Part shown: positions 15,988 to 24,173 of the stretch, piece after piece | Layout: every line of letters starts with the position of its first letter | Numbering within the stretch: position 1 is the stretch's first letter | Assembly: GCA_965263325.1 (NCBI GenBank) | Contig: CBDHGY010000002.1 | Span: 2,666,001 to 2,730,000, forward strand | Direction of reading: 5' to 3' | DNA length: 64,000 nt | Source of the DNA: CBDHGY01 sp965263325 | Lineage (GTDB): Bacteria > Pseudomonadota > Alphaproteobacteria > Caulobacterales > Hyphomonadaceae | Program-made: the position numbers and the translations under genes | The notes under the pieces: model-generated | The model's input: only the letters and a program-made list of their open reading frames with translations | The model's database searches: none | Told to the model about the DNA's origin: nothing

Positions 15988-17676
15988 ATGTGGACGACAT
16001 TCCTTTCAATCCTATTCCCGCTGATTCTCGCGGCGGTTATCGGGTTCTTTACCGGTCGTTGGTGGACGAAGCGTTGGTACGAAGATGTCACCGAATCATA
16101 TGAGACGATGCGTTCAGGCGCACTCAGTGCGGCTAAGAAAAACGCGCTGACAAAGGCCGACCTCGATGATCGGATTGCTTCGCTTTCCTCATCTGTCGCG
16201 GCAATTCCCCGAACCGATCTGGATCCCGTTACACGGCGTCTGTCGCAACTGGAATCTTCCGTGGCCGGTCTGTCTTTTCCTGAAACAGATCTCACACCCG
16301 TTTATGAGCGGATGACGCGGATCGATCAGCGACTTGCGCAGCCGAACGGTGAGTTTGAGCAGATTGTGCAACGGCTGGCACGCCTGGAAGGTGCGCTTGG
16401 CGATGTTTCACGCAGTGTCGCGAAACTTGAAAATACAGATCTCGACCCGCTTCAGGTGCGCTTTAATCGCCTGGAACAAGCAATTGATGCGATCGACGTA
16501 TCAGGTCCGGACGTGGATCTTGGTCCGGTTCATAGCGGTCTCGCCCAACTTGAGCTCGCGGTTTCTGAGATTGACTTGCCTCAGGCTGATTTCGCTCCAT
16601 TGCAAGAGCAGCTGACAAGCCTTGAGCTGCGGGTCGTCGATCTTGCAGAAGCGATTGAGGAAAGTGGAAACGAAGAATTCGCATCACTGAACACAGAGCT
16701 CGGCAGCCTGTCTTCTTCTTTCGCTGCGATGTCATTTCCGGACCTTGATCCGGTCGAGCAACGTTTGTCGAGTGTCGAGCGCGCGGTAGCAAGCATCTCA
16801 GTTCCAGAAACCGACCTAAGCCCTCTCCACACACGCATTGAGCAACTCGAGCAGCGATTGTTAGAGCCAAGCCAAGACTACCAAACCTTGTTCGCGCGTC
16901 TTGCAGGAATGGAAGCAGCAATAGATGCACTTGATCGCGGACCGGTAGACTTCTCGCCTGTTCAAGCGCGCCTCAATGCATTGGAAGGCCTCATCTCCAC
17001 TGTGCGGGCTGATGTACATGGCATACCAAGTCTTGAGCCAATCGAGCGCCAGCTTGCAAGCCTCCACCAGTCAATTCTCGCTATTCCGCAGACGGACCTT
17101 TCGCCAGTTGTTTCCTCCATGCGGGCTGTTGAAGCGCGAATGGACATGGCCGCGATGGAAAACCGTCTTACAGCAATTGAATATGGTTTGACGGCAGTAC
17201 ATCACATGTTGCGTTCGCGTCAGGATAGCCCAGCACCGATTTCGCAAATTGAGCCTGAACTTTATGCACGTAACGTGCAGCCCGTAACGGAAGCGCGGGT
17301 GACGACTCAGAACTTTACCTCGACTCCGCAACCGACCGCACAAACAGTCACTACACAGACTTACACTGTTCGCTCGAGCTCAGATCCGATCGCGTCTGTG
17401 CGCCGCCCAAATGACGAGTCAAATTTACTCGTATCGGCTGCGTTCGGAGACGCCGACGATCTTGAGCGGATCAGCGGCGTCGGACCGATGCTCTCGGATA
17501 TGTTGCAGGAAATTGGCGTCTACTATTTCTGGCAAATTGCTGAGTGGGATGCGAGTGACATCACGTGGGTCGACAACAAGTTGGAACACTTCAAAGGCCG
17601 CATCGACCGTGACAATTGGGTTGGTCAGGCCCGCGAATTTGCGGCTGAGCCCGAAACGGCAAACCGTCCGGCATAG
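15988..17676 (+). CDS. Membrane-anchored repeat protein with C-terminal helix-hairpin-helix domain
   Basis: A 562-residue protein with an N-terminal membrane segment (WTTFLSILFPLILAAVIGFF), a short basic/coiled part, about nine degenerate repeats of 25-40 residues from roughly residue 65 to 390, each opening with (T/V)D(L/F)xPV and followed by a heptad-like RLxxLExAV helix, a low-complexity Thr/Gln linker (about 415-470), and a C-terminal domain with DDLERISGVGPMLSDMLQEIG, FWQIAEWDASDI and GRIDRDNWVGQA. That C-terminal pattern is an HHH-type domain common in alphaproteobacterial membrane proteins. The repeats suggest a long helical bundle or rod. Function unknown; begins 20 bp after the OmpA gene, so the two are likely one operon. 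Confidence 0.75.
   Translation: MWTTFLSILFPLILAAVIGFFTGRWWTKRWYEDVTESYETMRSGALSAAKKNALTKADLDDRIASLSSSVAAIPRTDLDPVTRRLSQLESSVAGLSFPETDLTPVYERMTRIDQRLAQPNGEFEQIVQRLARLEGALGDVSRSVAKLENTDLDPLQVRFNRLEQAIDAIDVSGPDVDLGPVHSGLAQLELAVSEIDLPQADFAPLQEQLTSLELRVVDLAEAIEESGNEEFASLNTELGSLSSSFAAMSFPDLDPVEQRLSSVERAVASISVPETDLSPLHTRIEQLEQRLLEPSQDYQTLFARLAGMEAAIDALDRGPVDFSPVQARLNALEGLISTVRADVHGIPSLEPIERQLASLHQSILAIPQTDLSPVVSSMRAVEARMDMAAMENRLTAIEYGLTAVHHMLRSRQDSPAPISQIEPELYARNVQPVTEARVTTQNFTSTPQPTAQTVTTQTYTVRSSSDPIASVRRPNDESNLLVSAAFGDADDLERISGVGPMLSDMLQEIGVYYFWQIAEWDASDITWVDNKLEHFKGRIDRDNWVGQAREFAAEPETANRPA
16195..17145 (+). repeat. Coding repeats: D(L/F)xPV + RLxxLExAV unit, about nine copies
   Basis: Within the HHH-domain protein, motifs such as TDLDPVTRRLSQLESSV, TDLTPVYERMTRIDQRL, TDLDPLQVRFNRLEQAI, VDLGPVHSGLAQLELAV, ADFAPLQEQLTSLELRV, DLDPVEQRLSSVERAV, TDLSPLHTRIEQLEQRL, VDFSPVQARLNALEGLI and LEPIERQLASLHQSI recur at 25-45 residue spacing. 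DNA identity between units is low, so this is an old protein repeat rather than a recent tandem expansion. Confidence 0.75.
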
Positions 17677-17699
17677 TTCGAACCCAACACCGGCATACA

Positions 17700-17714
17700 T
17701 TTACTCATCATTAA
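17700..17714 (+). promoter_or_regulatory. Near-consensus CtrA box upstream of fliN
   Basis: TTTA-N7-TTAA, one base from the CtrA consensus TTAA-N7-TTAA, 42 bp before the fliN start. Given sciP and ctrA in the same cluster, CtrA control of the fliN-flhF-flhG set is plausible. Confidence 0.4.
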
Positions 17715-17756
17715 GCCAACTGGCTGAGATTAGAGGCTTCTGTTGGAGTTTCGCCC

Positions 17757-18023
17757 ATGTCTCAGCCTGCAATTCCTGCTCTCGCTAAATCCTTACTGGA
17801 TGTTCCCGTGCGCGTGGATGTAGTGCTTGGCGAGGCCAGAATGCCCATCGAAGAACTCATGTCCATGGCTCCGAGCGACGTGATTGCTCTGGATCGTACG
17901 ATAAGAGACGAAGTTGATATTTATGTTTCTGACCGGCTAATGGCGCGCGGCAAGTTAGTCGTTGCCGACGGCGAACTTGGGGTGACGTTGTCAGAAATTA
18001 TTGATGAGCGCGTCGCGGCATAA
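17757..18023 (+). CDS. fliN: Flagellar C-ring protein FliN
   Basis: C-ring component made almost only of the SpoA domain: LLDVPVRVDVVLGEARMPIEELMSM, APSDVIALDRTIRDEVDIYVSDRLMARGKLVV, GVTLSEII. At 88 residues it is shorter than most FliN because the N-terminal extension is missing. A TTGGAG ribosome site precedes the start. FliM, which normally links FliG and FliN, is not in the window. Downstream are flhF and flhG. Confidence 0.9.
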   Translation: MSQPAIPALAKSLLDVPVRVDVVLGEARMPIEELMSMAPSDVIALDRTIRDEVDIYVSDRLMARGKLVVADGELGVTLSEIIDERVAA

Positions 18024-18115
18024 TTGCCGCATGGCGAAGAAAGTAAACGCCGGTCCACGTTTCATTAACCATTCGCAGGCCATTCTAACCATCAAAGATG
18101 GGAGGTGTGCGCCCC

Positions 18116-19114
18116 ATGCGTATGAAAATGTTTGCTGCTGAGAGCTTTGATGCTGCAAAAGCTCTAATCTTCGCCGAGATGGGCGATGATGCCGTTATTT
18201 TGTCCGAGCGTGAGGTCGAAGGCGGTGTGGAAGTCCGCGCGGCGATCGACAAGTCAACGCGAATGTCTGACGACCCGATGTTCCTTTCATTGGATGATAA
18301 GCGGCCGCGATCTTTTCGGCGTGAAAACCCGCTCCGTCAGCGAGTACGAGACAGCCTTTTATGGCACGGAGCGCCAAATGCGTTTTCAGAAAGAGTGGCA
18401 GAGTCTGCCGCAATGGAAGCAGAGCAGGGGACTGAACCCGGAGCAGCGATGGCGAGAGGCCTCAGTGTGTTTGCGCAGTTTCAACCGCTGCCCGCAATGC
18501 CCGACAACAACATTATTCTTGTCGGGCCGCCAGGACATGGACGCACATCCGTCGCGGCGAAACTAACCCGGCGCGCAGCCCTTACAAATGGACGTCTTCT
18601 GCCAGTTGCAGCTGATTTGGATGGCACCGCGGGCGGCGAACAATTGGCGGCTTATCTGGAACTCGAAAAAAGCAATATTCGAAGCGCCGCCAATCCGGAT
18701 CAATTGTTCAACATGCTCAGTGAGATTAAGCGATCTGGTGACCGATGCGTTATAGATTTGCCGTCAATCAATCCATTTGATCTTGATGACATGGCAAGTT
18801 TGAAAGACCTCATTTCTGCGGTCGACGCCGAGCCAGTGCTCGTTATTTCGGCCGAGGGCCATCCAGACGATCTGTCTGAAGCGGCCCGAGCCTTTGGAAA
18901 AGCCGGCGTGAAGCGGGCGATACTCACAAAGTTGGATGTCGTCCGCAGGCGGGGCGGGGCAGTTGCTGCGCTCGCAAATGCGAATATTGCATTCAGTCAT
19001 CTAGCTGTAACGCCATTTATTGGCGGTGGCTTGATCCCCGCAGCGCCAGGAAGGCTCTCATCCCTATTACTTGAAGATGCGCAGGCACATGTTGCCATGA
19101 GAGGAGCAGCCTGA
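18116..19114 (+). CDS. flhF: FlhF-like SRP-type GTPase with altered nucleotide motifs
   Basis: FlhF is a polar SRP-family GTPase that places flagella at the pole. The start at 18116 is used because GGGAGG lies ten bases before it. The N-terminal MRMKMFAAESFDAAKALIFAEMGDDAVILSER region is typical of FlhF B-domains, and the G4 motif TKLD (residues 271-274) with the following GGAVAAL is kept. However, the P-loop reads GPPGHGRTS (137-145), with Arg143 in place of the invariant Lys, and the G3 DTAGR is replaced by VIDLPSINP (212-220). The protein may bind nucleotide weakly or not hydrolyse it. The stop overlaps the flhG start (TGATG). Confidence 0.8.
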   Translation: MRMKMFAAESFDAAKALIFAEMGDDAVILSEREVEGGVEVRAAIDKSTRMSDDPMFLSLDDKRPRSFRRENPLRQRVRDSLLWHGAPNAFSERVAESAAMEAEQGTEPGAAMARGLSVFAQFQPLPAMPDNNIILVGPPGHGRTSVAAKLTRRAALTNGRLLPVAADLDGTAGGEQLAAYLELEKSNIRSAANPDQLFNMLSEIKRSGDRCVIDLPSINPFDLDDMASLKDLISAVDAEPVLVISAEGHPDDLSEAARAFGKAGVKRAILTKLDVVRRRGGAVAALANANIAFSHLAVTPFIGGGLIPAAPGRLSSLLLEDAQAHVAMRGAA

Positions 19115-19953
19115 TGGGTTTCATGATGAGAAAATCGATGGATCGGCCGACGATGCCGGCTCCTCGCGTAGCTCCCGCTTCAATCGTTGCAGTTGCTTCA
19201 GGCAAAGGCGGCGTCGGAAAGACATTCATGTCTGTCACTATGGCCAGCGCATTTGCGCAAATGGGCCGCAGAACTTTGCTAGTAGATGGCGATCTCGGTC
19301 TTGCAAACGTTGATGTTCAGCTCGGTATTGCTCCGGAAACAGACCTCGCTGCAGTTATCGCAGGCTGGGTAGAGCTTGATGACGCGGTGACGCCGGTCGA
19401 TGGTGGCGCAGCGGCAGGGGGATTTGACGTCTTGCCGGGTCGATCAGGATCTGGCGCACTTGCAGAACTTCCGCAGGAAGAGGTTGCCCGCCTCGCTGCC
19501 GGGCTTTCTGCATTGTCGCTACAATATGATCAAGTGGTGCTTGATCTGGGTGCGGGAATTGAAGCTAATTGCATGCGTCTTGCGCGTGCCGCCGATAAGG
19601 CACTAATGGTCATCACGGATGAACCAACGTCTATGACTGACGCCTACGCATTTATCAAAGTTCTCCGCGGATATGCACCGGGCGTTGAGCCGATTATCAT
19701 AATTAATCAGGCTGAAACCCGCGAAGCGGGCCGCCGAACATATGAAGCAATCGCTCGTGCTTGCAATACATTCCTCGGTTTCCGACCGAGATTATCAGGC
19801 ATTGTCATGCGCGATGACAAAGTGCGCGAAGCAATCCGTGCGCAGAAGACTTTGATTTCAACGGATCCAATGGCGCAACCAATCCAGGATGCGATTGCGA
19901 TTGCCAAGGATTTATTGGGCGGCCAAGAGCTTAGCCAGCAACTGCCGACGTAG
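19114..19953 (+). CDS. flhG: FlhG/FleN-type MinD-like ATPase
   Basis: MinD-family ATPase that controls flagellar number with FlhF. The 279-residue protein has an intact deviant Walker A motif (ASGKGGVGKTFMSV, residues 28-41), the LLVDGDLGLANVDVQLGI switch region, VVLDLGAGIE, and the TDEPTSMTDAYAFIKVL and IIINQAETREAGRRTYEAI segments typical of FlhG rather than of MinD. In contrast to its partner FlhF, its nucleotide motifs are complete. Translationally coupled to flhF. Confidence 0.9.
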   Translation: MGFMMRKSMDRPTMPAPRVAPASIVAVASGKGGVGKTFMSVTMASAFAQMGRRTLLVDGDLGLANVDVQLGIAPETDLAAVIAGWVELDDAVTPVDGGAAAGGFDVLPGRSGSGALAELPQEEVARLAAGLSALSLQYDQVVLDLGAGIEANCMRLARAADKALMVITDEPTSMTDAYAFIKVLRGYAPGVEPIIIINQAETREAGRRTYEAIARACNTFLGFRPRLSGIVMRDDKVREAIRAQKTLISTDPMAQPIQDAIAIAKDLLGGQELSQQLPT

Positions 19954-20111
19954 GGGGGGATCGTTTCGGGTCGTAAATAAAAGTTTGTGTACGGATGTAA
20001 AAAAGTTAATTCACATGTCTGACATTAAAACTTTAGTTACCCCTGAGATTTACCTTTACCAAGGTTAACGCAGAGGCCAGAGTGGCCTAACTGATTCGGG
20101 AGAGGACACAA

Positions 20112-20813
20112 ATGCGCGTTCTGCTTATAGAAGATGATGATGCCGTAGCACGCAGTATTGAGCTTATGCTCAAAGCGGCCGGCTTTAATATATATACGAC
20201 TGACCTCGGTGAAGAAGGCGTCGATCTTGGCAAGGTATATGAGTATGACCTGATCATTCTTGACCTGACCCTACCTGATATTTCCGGCTATGATGTGCTC
20301 AAGCAGCTGCGGATGGCGCGCGTGAACACGCCAGTTCTTATCCTTTCTGGCAACCCAGATATCGAGGCAAAAGTTAAGACGCTCGGTTACGGCGCGGACG
20401 ATTACCTCACCAAACCATTTAACAAAGATGAGTTGATTGCGCGTATCACGGCAATTGTTCGCCGCTCAAAAGGCCACGCGGAAAGCGTAATCCGCACGGG
20501 CGATATTCTGGTGAATCTGGACGCGAAGACCGTTGAAGTCGACGATGAGCGCGTTCACCTCACGGGCAAAGAATACCAGATGTTCGAACTGCTCTCTCTT
20601 CGTAAGGGCACAACCCTCACGAAAGAAATGTTCCTCAACCACCTTTATGGCGGCATGGACGAGCCTGAACTGAAAATTATCGACGTATTTATCTGTAAGC
20701 TGCGCAAGAAACTGGCACAGGCGACAGGCGGCGATCACTACATCGAAACTGTTTGGGGCCGCGGCTATGTGCTTCGCGATCCAAAACCGAAGAAGGAAAT
20801 GGCGGCAGCCTAA
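20112..20813 (+). CDS. ctrA: Cell-cycle master response regulator CtrA
   Basis: OmpR-family regulator that controls division, flagella, DNA methylation and origin silencing in alphaproteobacteria. 233 residues; receiver domain with the acidic pocket IEDDD and phosphorylated Asp51 (IILDLTLPD), then a winged-helix DNA-binding domain that is nearly identical in reading to Caulobacter CtrA (VHLTGKEYQMFELLSLRKGTTLTKEMFLNHLYGGMDEPELKIIDVFICKLRKKL). It ends in MAAA, fitting the C-terminal Ala-Ala used by ClpXP for proteolysis. A GANTC site (CcrM target) lies at 20093-20097, 15 bp before the start, and GGGAGAGG precedes the ATG. I found no complete TTAA-N7-TTAA upstream. Confidence 0.97.
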   Translation: MRVLLIEDDDAVARSIELMLKAAGFNIYTTDLGEEGVDLGKVYEYDLIILDLTLPDISGYDVLKQLRMARVNTPVLILSGNPDIEAKVKTLGYGADDYLTKPFNKDELIARITAIVRRSKGHAESVIRTGDILVNLDAKTVEVDDERVHLTGKEYQMFELLSLRKGTTLTKEMFLNHLYGGMDEPELKIIDVFICKLRKKLAQATGGDHYIETVWGRGYVLRDPKPKKEMAAA

Positions 20814-20837
20814 ATTCTCTCTTTGTCTTCCGAATTC

Positions 20838-20871
20838 AGAAAACCCGGGCATCGCTGCCCGGGTTTTTTTG
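20838..20871. terminator. Bidirectional Rho-independent terminator between ctrA and gcvPB
   Basis: AACCCGGGC-ATCGCT-GCCCGGGTT stem with a run of seven T on the plus strand and TTTT on the minus strand; it lies between convergent ctrA and gcvPB and can serve both. Confidence 0.9.
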
Positions 20872-20872
20872 T

Positions 20873-22444
20873 TTATTCCGCTGCGATCGCTTCGGGTTCA
20901 GGCGGTGTCCACTTGAGGCGAGGCTTGCGGGCAGCCAGCGTTTCATCGAGTCTGCGCATTGGAGCGAGATAAGGCGCAGCTTTCATCGCCTCATCACCTG
21001 CTGCGGCACGTTTTGCGACGCTTTCGAGCGCGTCACAGAACCGGTCGAGCTCTTGCTTGCTTTCCGTTTCGGTTGGCTCAACCAGCATCGCACCATGAAC
21101 AACGAGTGGGAAATACATCGTCATGGGATGATATCCCTCATCGATAAGAGATTTCGCAATGTCGATCGTTTCAATGCCGTCAGCTGTAAATTCATCAGAG
21201 AACAGCGCTTCATGCATGCAATAGCCATCAAAGGCAGGTGTCATGACATGCTTGAGGCGCGCTTGAATATAGTTCGCATTGAGCACCGCGTCTTCCGCAA
21301 CCTGTTTGAGGCCGTCTGCGCCGTGGCTGAGCATATAGGTAAGTGCGCGCACGAACATTCCCATTTGTCCGTGAAATGCGCACATGCGTCCGAAGCTTTC
21401 AGAGGCGCTGCCAGTTTCATCTTCGATAAGCGCGTAGCCATCCTCGGTTTTCTCAATGAAAGGTGTTGGCGCGAAGGGCGCAAGCGCTTCGGAAAGCACG
21501 GTCGGGCCAGAGCCCGGTCCGCCGCCGCCATGCGGGGTAGAGAACGTTTTGTGGAGGTTGATATGCATCGCATCCACGCCAAGATCGCCGGGGCGTACCC
21601 GGCCCACAATCGCATTGAAGTTCGCGCCATCGCAATAGAAATAGCCGCCTGCCTCATGGATGAGTTCGGCGATATTCTTGATATCGGTTTCAAACAGCCC
21701 GCATGTATTTGGATTGGTCAGCATGATGCCAGCAATGTCGGATGGGTCTTCAAGCTTAGATTTTAAGTCTTCCATATCAACGCGGCCGCGTGCATCAGCT
21801 TTGATCTCGTCGACTTTGAACCCGCATTGGATCGCTGTGGCCGGGTTTGTGCCATGCGCAGACTCTGGCACGAGCACGCGTTTGCGCACATCCGCTTCAC
21901 CCCGCGCGATCAGGGCTTGGCGGATGGCGAGCATTCCGCAGAGTTCCCCATGCGCACCGGCTTTCGGGCTCATGGCTACGGCGGGCATACCGGTCAGCGT
22001 CTTCAGCCAGGTTGCGAGTTCATCGATCAGCTGCAGCGCGCCTTGCACGGTTGACTGCGGCTGCATTGGATGCAGATCGCCGAAGCCGGGCAGGCGGGCC
22101 ATTTTCTCGTTCAGGCGGGGATTGTGCTTCATCGTGCAGCTGCCAAGTGGGAACAGGCCGAGATCAATCGCATAATTGCGCTGGGATAGGCGCATATAGT
22201 GGCGCATCGCTTCGGGCTCTGAGAGGCCGGGCAGGTCTACGCCGCGCTTGCGGATGACGCCGCCGAGGCGGTTTGCCCTGCCTTTAGGTTCCGGCAGGTC
22301 AACGCCGGTTTTTCCTTCGGCGTTCATTTCAAAGATCAGCGGCTCAGCCTGGAGAAGGCCGCGTGAGCCAGAGGTGGTTTTGGTCATAGAGCTATTTCCA
22401 GCGATGGGAGTGGTCGGGCGTCCAGTGGAGTTCATGGTCATCAC
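20873..22444 (-). CDS. gcvPB: Glycine dehydrogenase (decarboxylating) subunit 2, P-protein beta
   Basis: PLP subunit of the glycine cleavage system; decarboxylates glycine and passes the aminomethyl group to GcvH. 523 residues with the PLP-lysine region INLHKTFSTPHGGGGPG and upstream conserved TLGSCTMKHNPRLNE-like (LGLFPLGSCTMKHNPR) motif. The P-protein is split in two genes here (P1 and P2), as in many bacteria. The start overlaps the stop of gcvPA by four bases. Confidence 0.96.
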   Translation of the reverse strand: MMTMNSTGRPTTPIAGNSSMTKTTSGSRGLLQAEPLIFEMNAEGKTGVDLPEPKGRANRLGGVIRKRGVDLPGLSEPEAMRHYMRLSQRNYAIDLGLFPLGSCTMKHNPRLNEKMARLPGFGDLHPMQPQSTVQGALQLIDELATWLKTLTGMPAVAMSPKAGAHGELCGMLAIRQALIARGEADVRKRVLVPESAHGTNPATAIQCGFKVDEIKADARGRVDMEDLKSKLEDPSDIAGIMLTNPNTCGLFETDIKNIAELIHEAGGYFYCDGANFNAIVGRVRPGDLGVDAMHINLHKTFSTPHGGGGPGSGPTVLSEALAPFAPTPFIEKTEDGYALIEDETGSASESFGRMCAFHGQMGMFVRALTYMLSHGADGLKQVAEDAVLNANYIQARLKHVMTPAFDGYCMHEALFSDEFTADGIETIDIAKSLIDEGYHPMTMYFPLVVHGAMLVEPTETESKQELDRFCDALESVAKRAAAGDEAMKAAPYLAPMRRLDETLAARKPRLKWTPPEPEAIAAE

Positions 22445-23784
22445 ACCACCTCCTTCAACGCATCGGTGTAAGCGGCTATATCATCCGCCGTCGTGCATTC
22501 GGTTGCCGCAGCGATAATCACGTCATCCATGCCGCTGCCGGGCAGGAGACGAGAGGCCCGCACGCCGCCAAGAACGCCGCGCTCTTCAAGTAGGGCGAGG
22601 ACTGCCTCAGCGTTCATTGGTGTACGGAAGGCAAACTCATTGAAATAGCGCGCGGTGAGAATGTCGACGCCATCAATTGCGCTAAGCGCATCTGCAAGGT
22701 CACAAGCGGCTTCATGATTTAGCGTTGCCAGTTTTTCGAGCCCCTCGCTGCCGAGAAGCGTCATGTGCGATGTGAATGCCAATGCGCAAAGCCCGGCATT
22801 CGTGCAGATGTTAGAGGTCGCTTTATCGCGGCGGATATGCTGCTCGCGGGTGGAGAGCGTCAGCACGAAACCGCGGTCACCATTGGCATCCACCGTCTCG
22901 CCGCAGAGCCGGCCTGGCATTTGGCGTACAAGTTTTTGTGTGCAGGCAAACAGACCAACATACGGCCCGCCAAAGGTGAGCGCGCCGCCAATCGATTGGC
23001 CTTCACCAACGGCGATGTCTGCACCCATTTCACCGGGAGGCGTGACAAGTCCAAGACTGACCGCCTCAGTGAAGACAGACACAAGCAGCGCTTTCTTGGC
23101 GTGAGCCGCGTCCGCGATATCAGACAGATCGGTCACCGTACCAAACACATTCGGCGACTGGCCGATGACGCACGCGGTCGCGTCGTCTAGCGCGCTGATG
23201 AGTTCCGCTTCTCCGTCAATCGCGGCGGGAAGGATCACAACGTCGATCCCTTGCGCCTCGCAGAGTGTCTTGGTTGCTGCGGCGTAGTGTGGGTGCACAC
23301 CGCCGGAAAGGATCACCTTCTTCCGCTTTGTGACGCGGCACGCCATCACTGCGGCTTCTGCGCACGCGGTGGAGCCGTCATACATGGAAGCGTTGGCCAC
23401 ATCCATTGCGGTGAGTTCTGCAACTTGGGTCTGGAACTCAAACAAAGTTTGCAGCGTGCCTTGTGCAATCTCAGGCTGGTAGGGGGTGTAGGTTGTCAGG
23501 AACTCAGACCGCTGGATGATCTGGTCGACTGTTGCTGGAATATGGTGGCGATACGCGCCGCAACCAACGAAGAACGGCCCGTCTCCAGCGCTACGGTTCT
23601 TCGCTGCGAGCTCAGACAGGTGGCGCTCAACTGCGAGCTCACCTTGATGATCAGGTAGTCCGGCAATTGTGCCACCAAGGCGGGCACTCTCTGGAACATC
23701 GGTATAGAAATCATCTATTGATCCGGCTCCGATCGTGCGAAGCATATCATTGCGATCTTGTTGTGAAAGCGGGAGGTAACGCAT
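22441..23784 (-). CDS. gcvPA: Glycine dehydrogenase (decarboxylating) subunit 1, P-protein alpha
   Basis: Partner of GcvPB in the split P-protein. 447 residues; opens MRYLPLSQQDRNDML and contains FVGCGAYRHHIPATVDQII, YTPYQPEIAQGTLQTLFEFQT and a C-terminal TSNICTNAGLCALAF, all characteristic of the family. Fourth-but-one gene in the gcvT-gcvH-gcvPA-gcvPB order; three bases separate it from gcvH. Confidence 0.96.
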   Translation of the reverse strand: MRYLPLSQQDRNDMLRTIGAGSIDDFYTDVPESARLGGTIAGLPDHQGELAVERHLSELAAKNRSAGDGPFFVGCGAYRHHIPATVDQIIQRSEFLTTYTPYQPEIAQGTLQTLFEFQTQVAELTAMDVANASMYDGSTACAEAAVMACRVTKRKKVILSGGVHPHYAAATKTLCEAQGIDVVILPAAIDGEAELISALDDATACVIGQSPNVFGTVTDLSDIADAAHAKKALLVSVFTEAVSLGLVTPPGEMGADIAVGEGQSIGGALTFGGPYVGLFACTQKLVRQMPGRLCGETVDANGDRGFVLTLSTREQHIRRDKATSNICTNAGLCALAFTSHMTLLGSEGLEKLATLNHEAACDLADALSAIDGVDILTARYFNEFAFRTPMNAEAVLALLEERGVLGGVRASRLLPGSGMDDVIIAAATECTTADDIAAYTDALKEVV

Positions 23785-23787
23785 TGC

Positions 23788-24159
23788 CTATAACCCTTCG
23801 CAAAATTCTTTGTACTTGCTTTCATCCATAAGCTTGCTCAGCGCATCTGCATCGCCGATCTTAATTTTGCAGAACCATCCGGCACCTTCCGGATCTTCGT
23901 TCACAGTTTCAGGAGCATCGGCAAGCGCGTCATTTGCTTCGGTGATTTCGCCGGCGATCGGGGCGTATACGTCCGAAGCAGCCTTCACGCTTTCCACCAC
24001 CGCAATATCATCGCCTGAGTCAAAACTCGCGCCAACTTCCGGCACCTCGACAAACACAACATCGCCGAGCTGTTCAGCGGCATATTTGGTGATGCCAACA
24101 GTGCCGACATCTCCCTCGACATTGATCCACTCATGTTCTTCTGTGAAATATTTTGGCAT
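23788..24159 (-). CDS. gcvH: Glycine cleavage system H protein
   Basis: Lipoylated carrier protein that shuttles the aminomethyl group between P-, T- and L-proteins. 123 residues with HEWI start region, GITKYAAEQLGDVVFVEVPEVG and the lipoylation lysine in VVESVKAASDVYAPI. Typical length. Confidence 0.97.
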   Translation of the reverse strand: MPKYFTEEHEWINVEGDVGTVGITKYAAEQLGDVVFVEVPEVGASFDSGDDIAVVESVKAASDVYAPIAGEITEANDALADAPETVNEDPEGAGWFCKIKIGDADALSKLMDESKYKEFCEGL

Positions 24160-24173
24160 GTCTTTCTGCCCCT

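Noticed and set aside
19955..20111. CtrA boxes in the ctrA promoter
   Set aside because: Several TTAA/TTAC half-sites occur (for example TTAA-N8-TTAC near 20026) but none has the N7 spacing.
20753..21766. Plus-strand 337-residue frame
   Set aside because: Antisense to gcvPB, not protein-like (rich in Arg, Phe, His), and crosses the terminator; a shadow frame.
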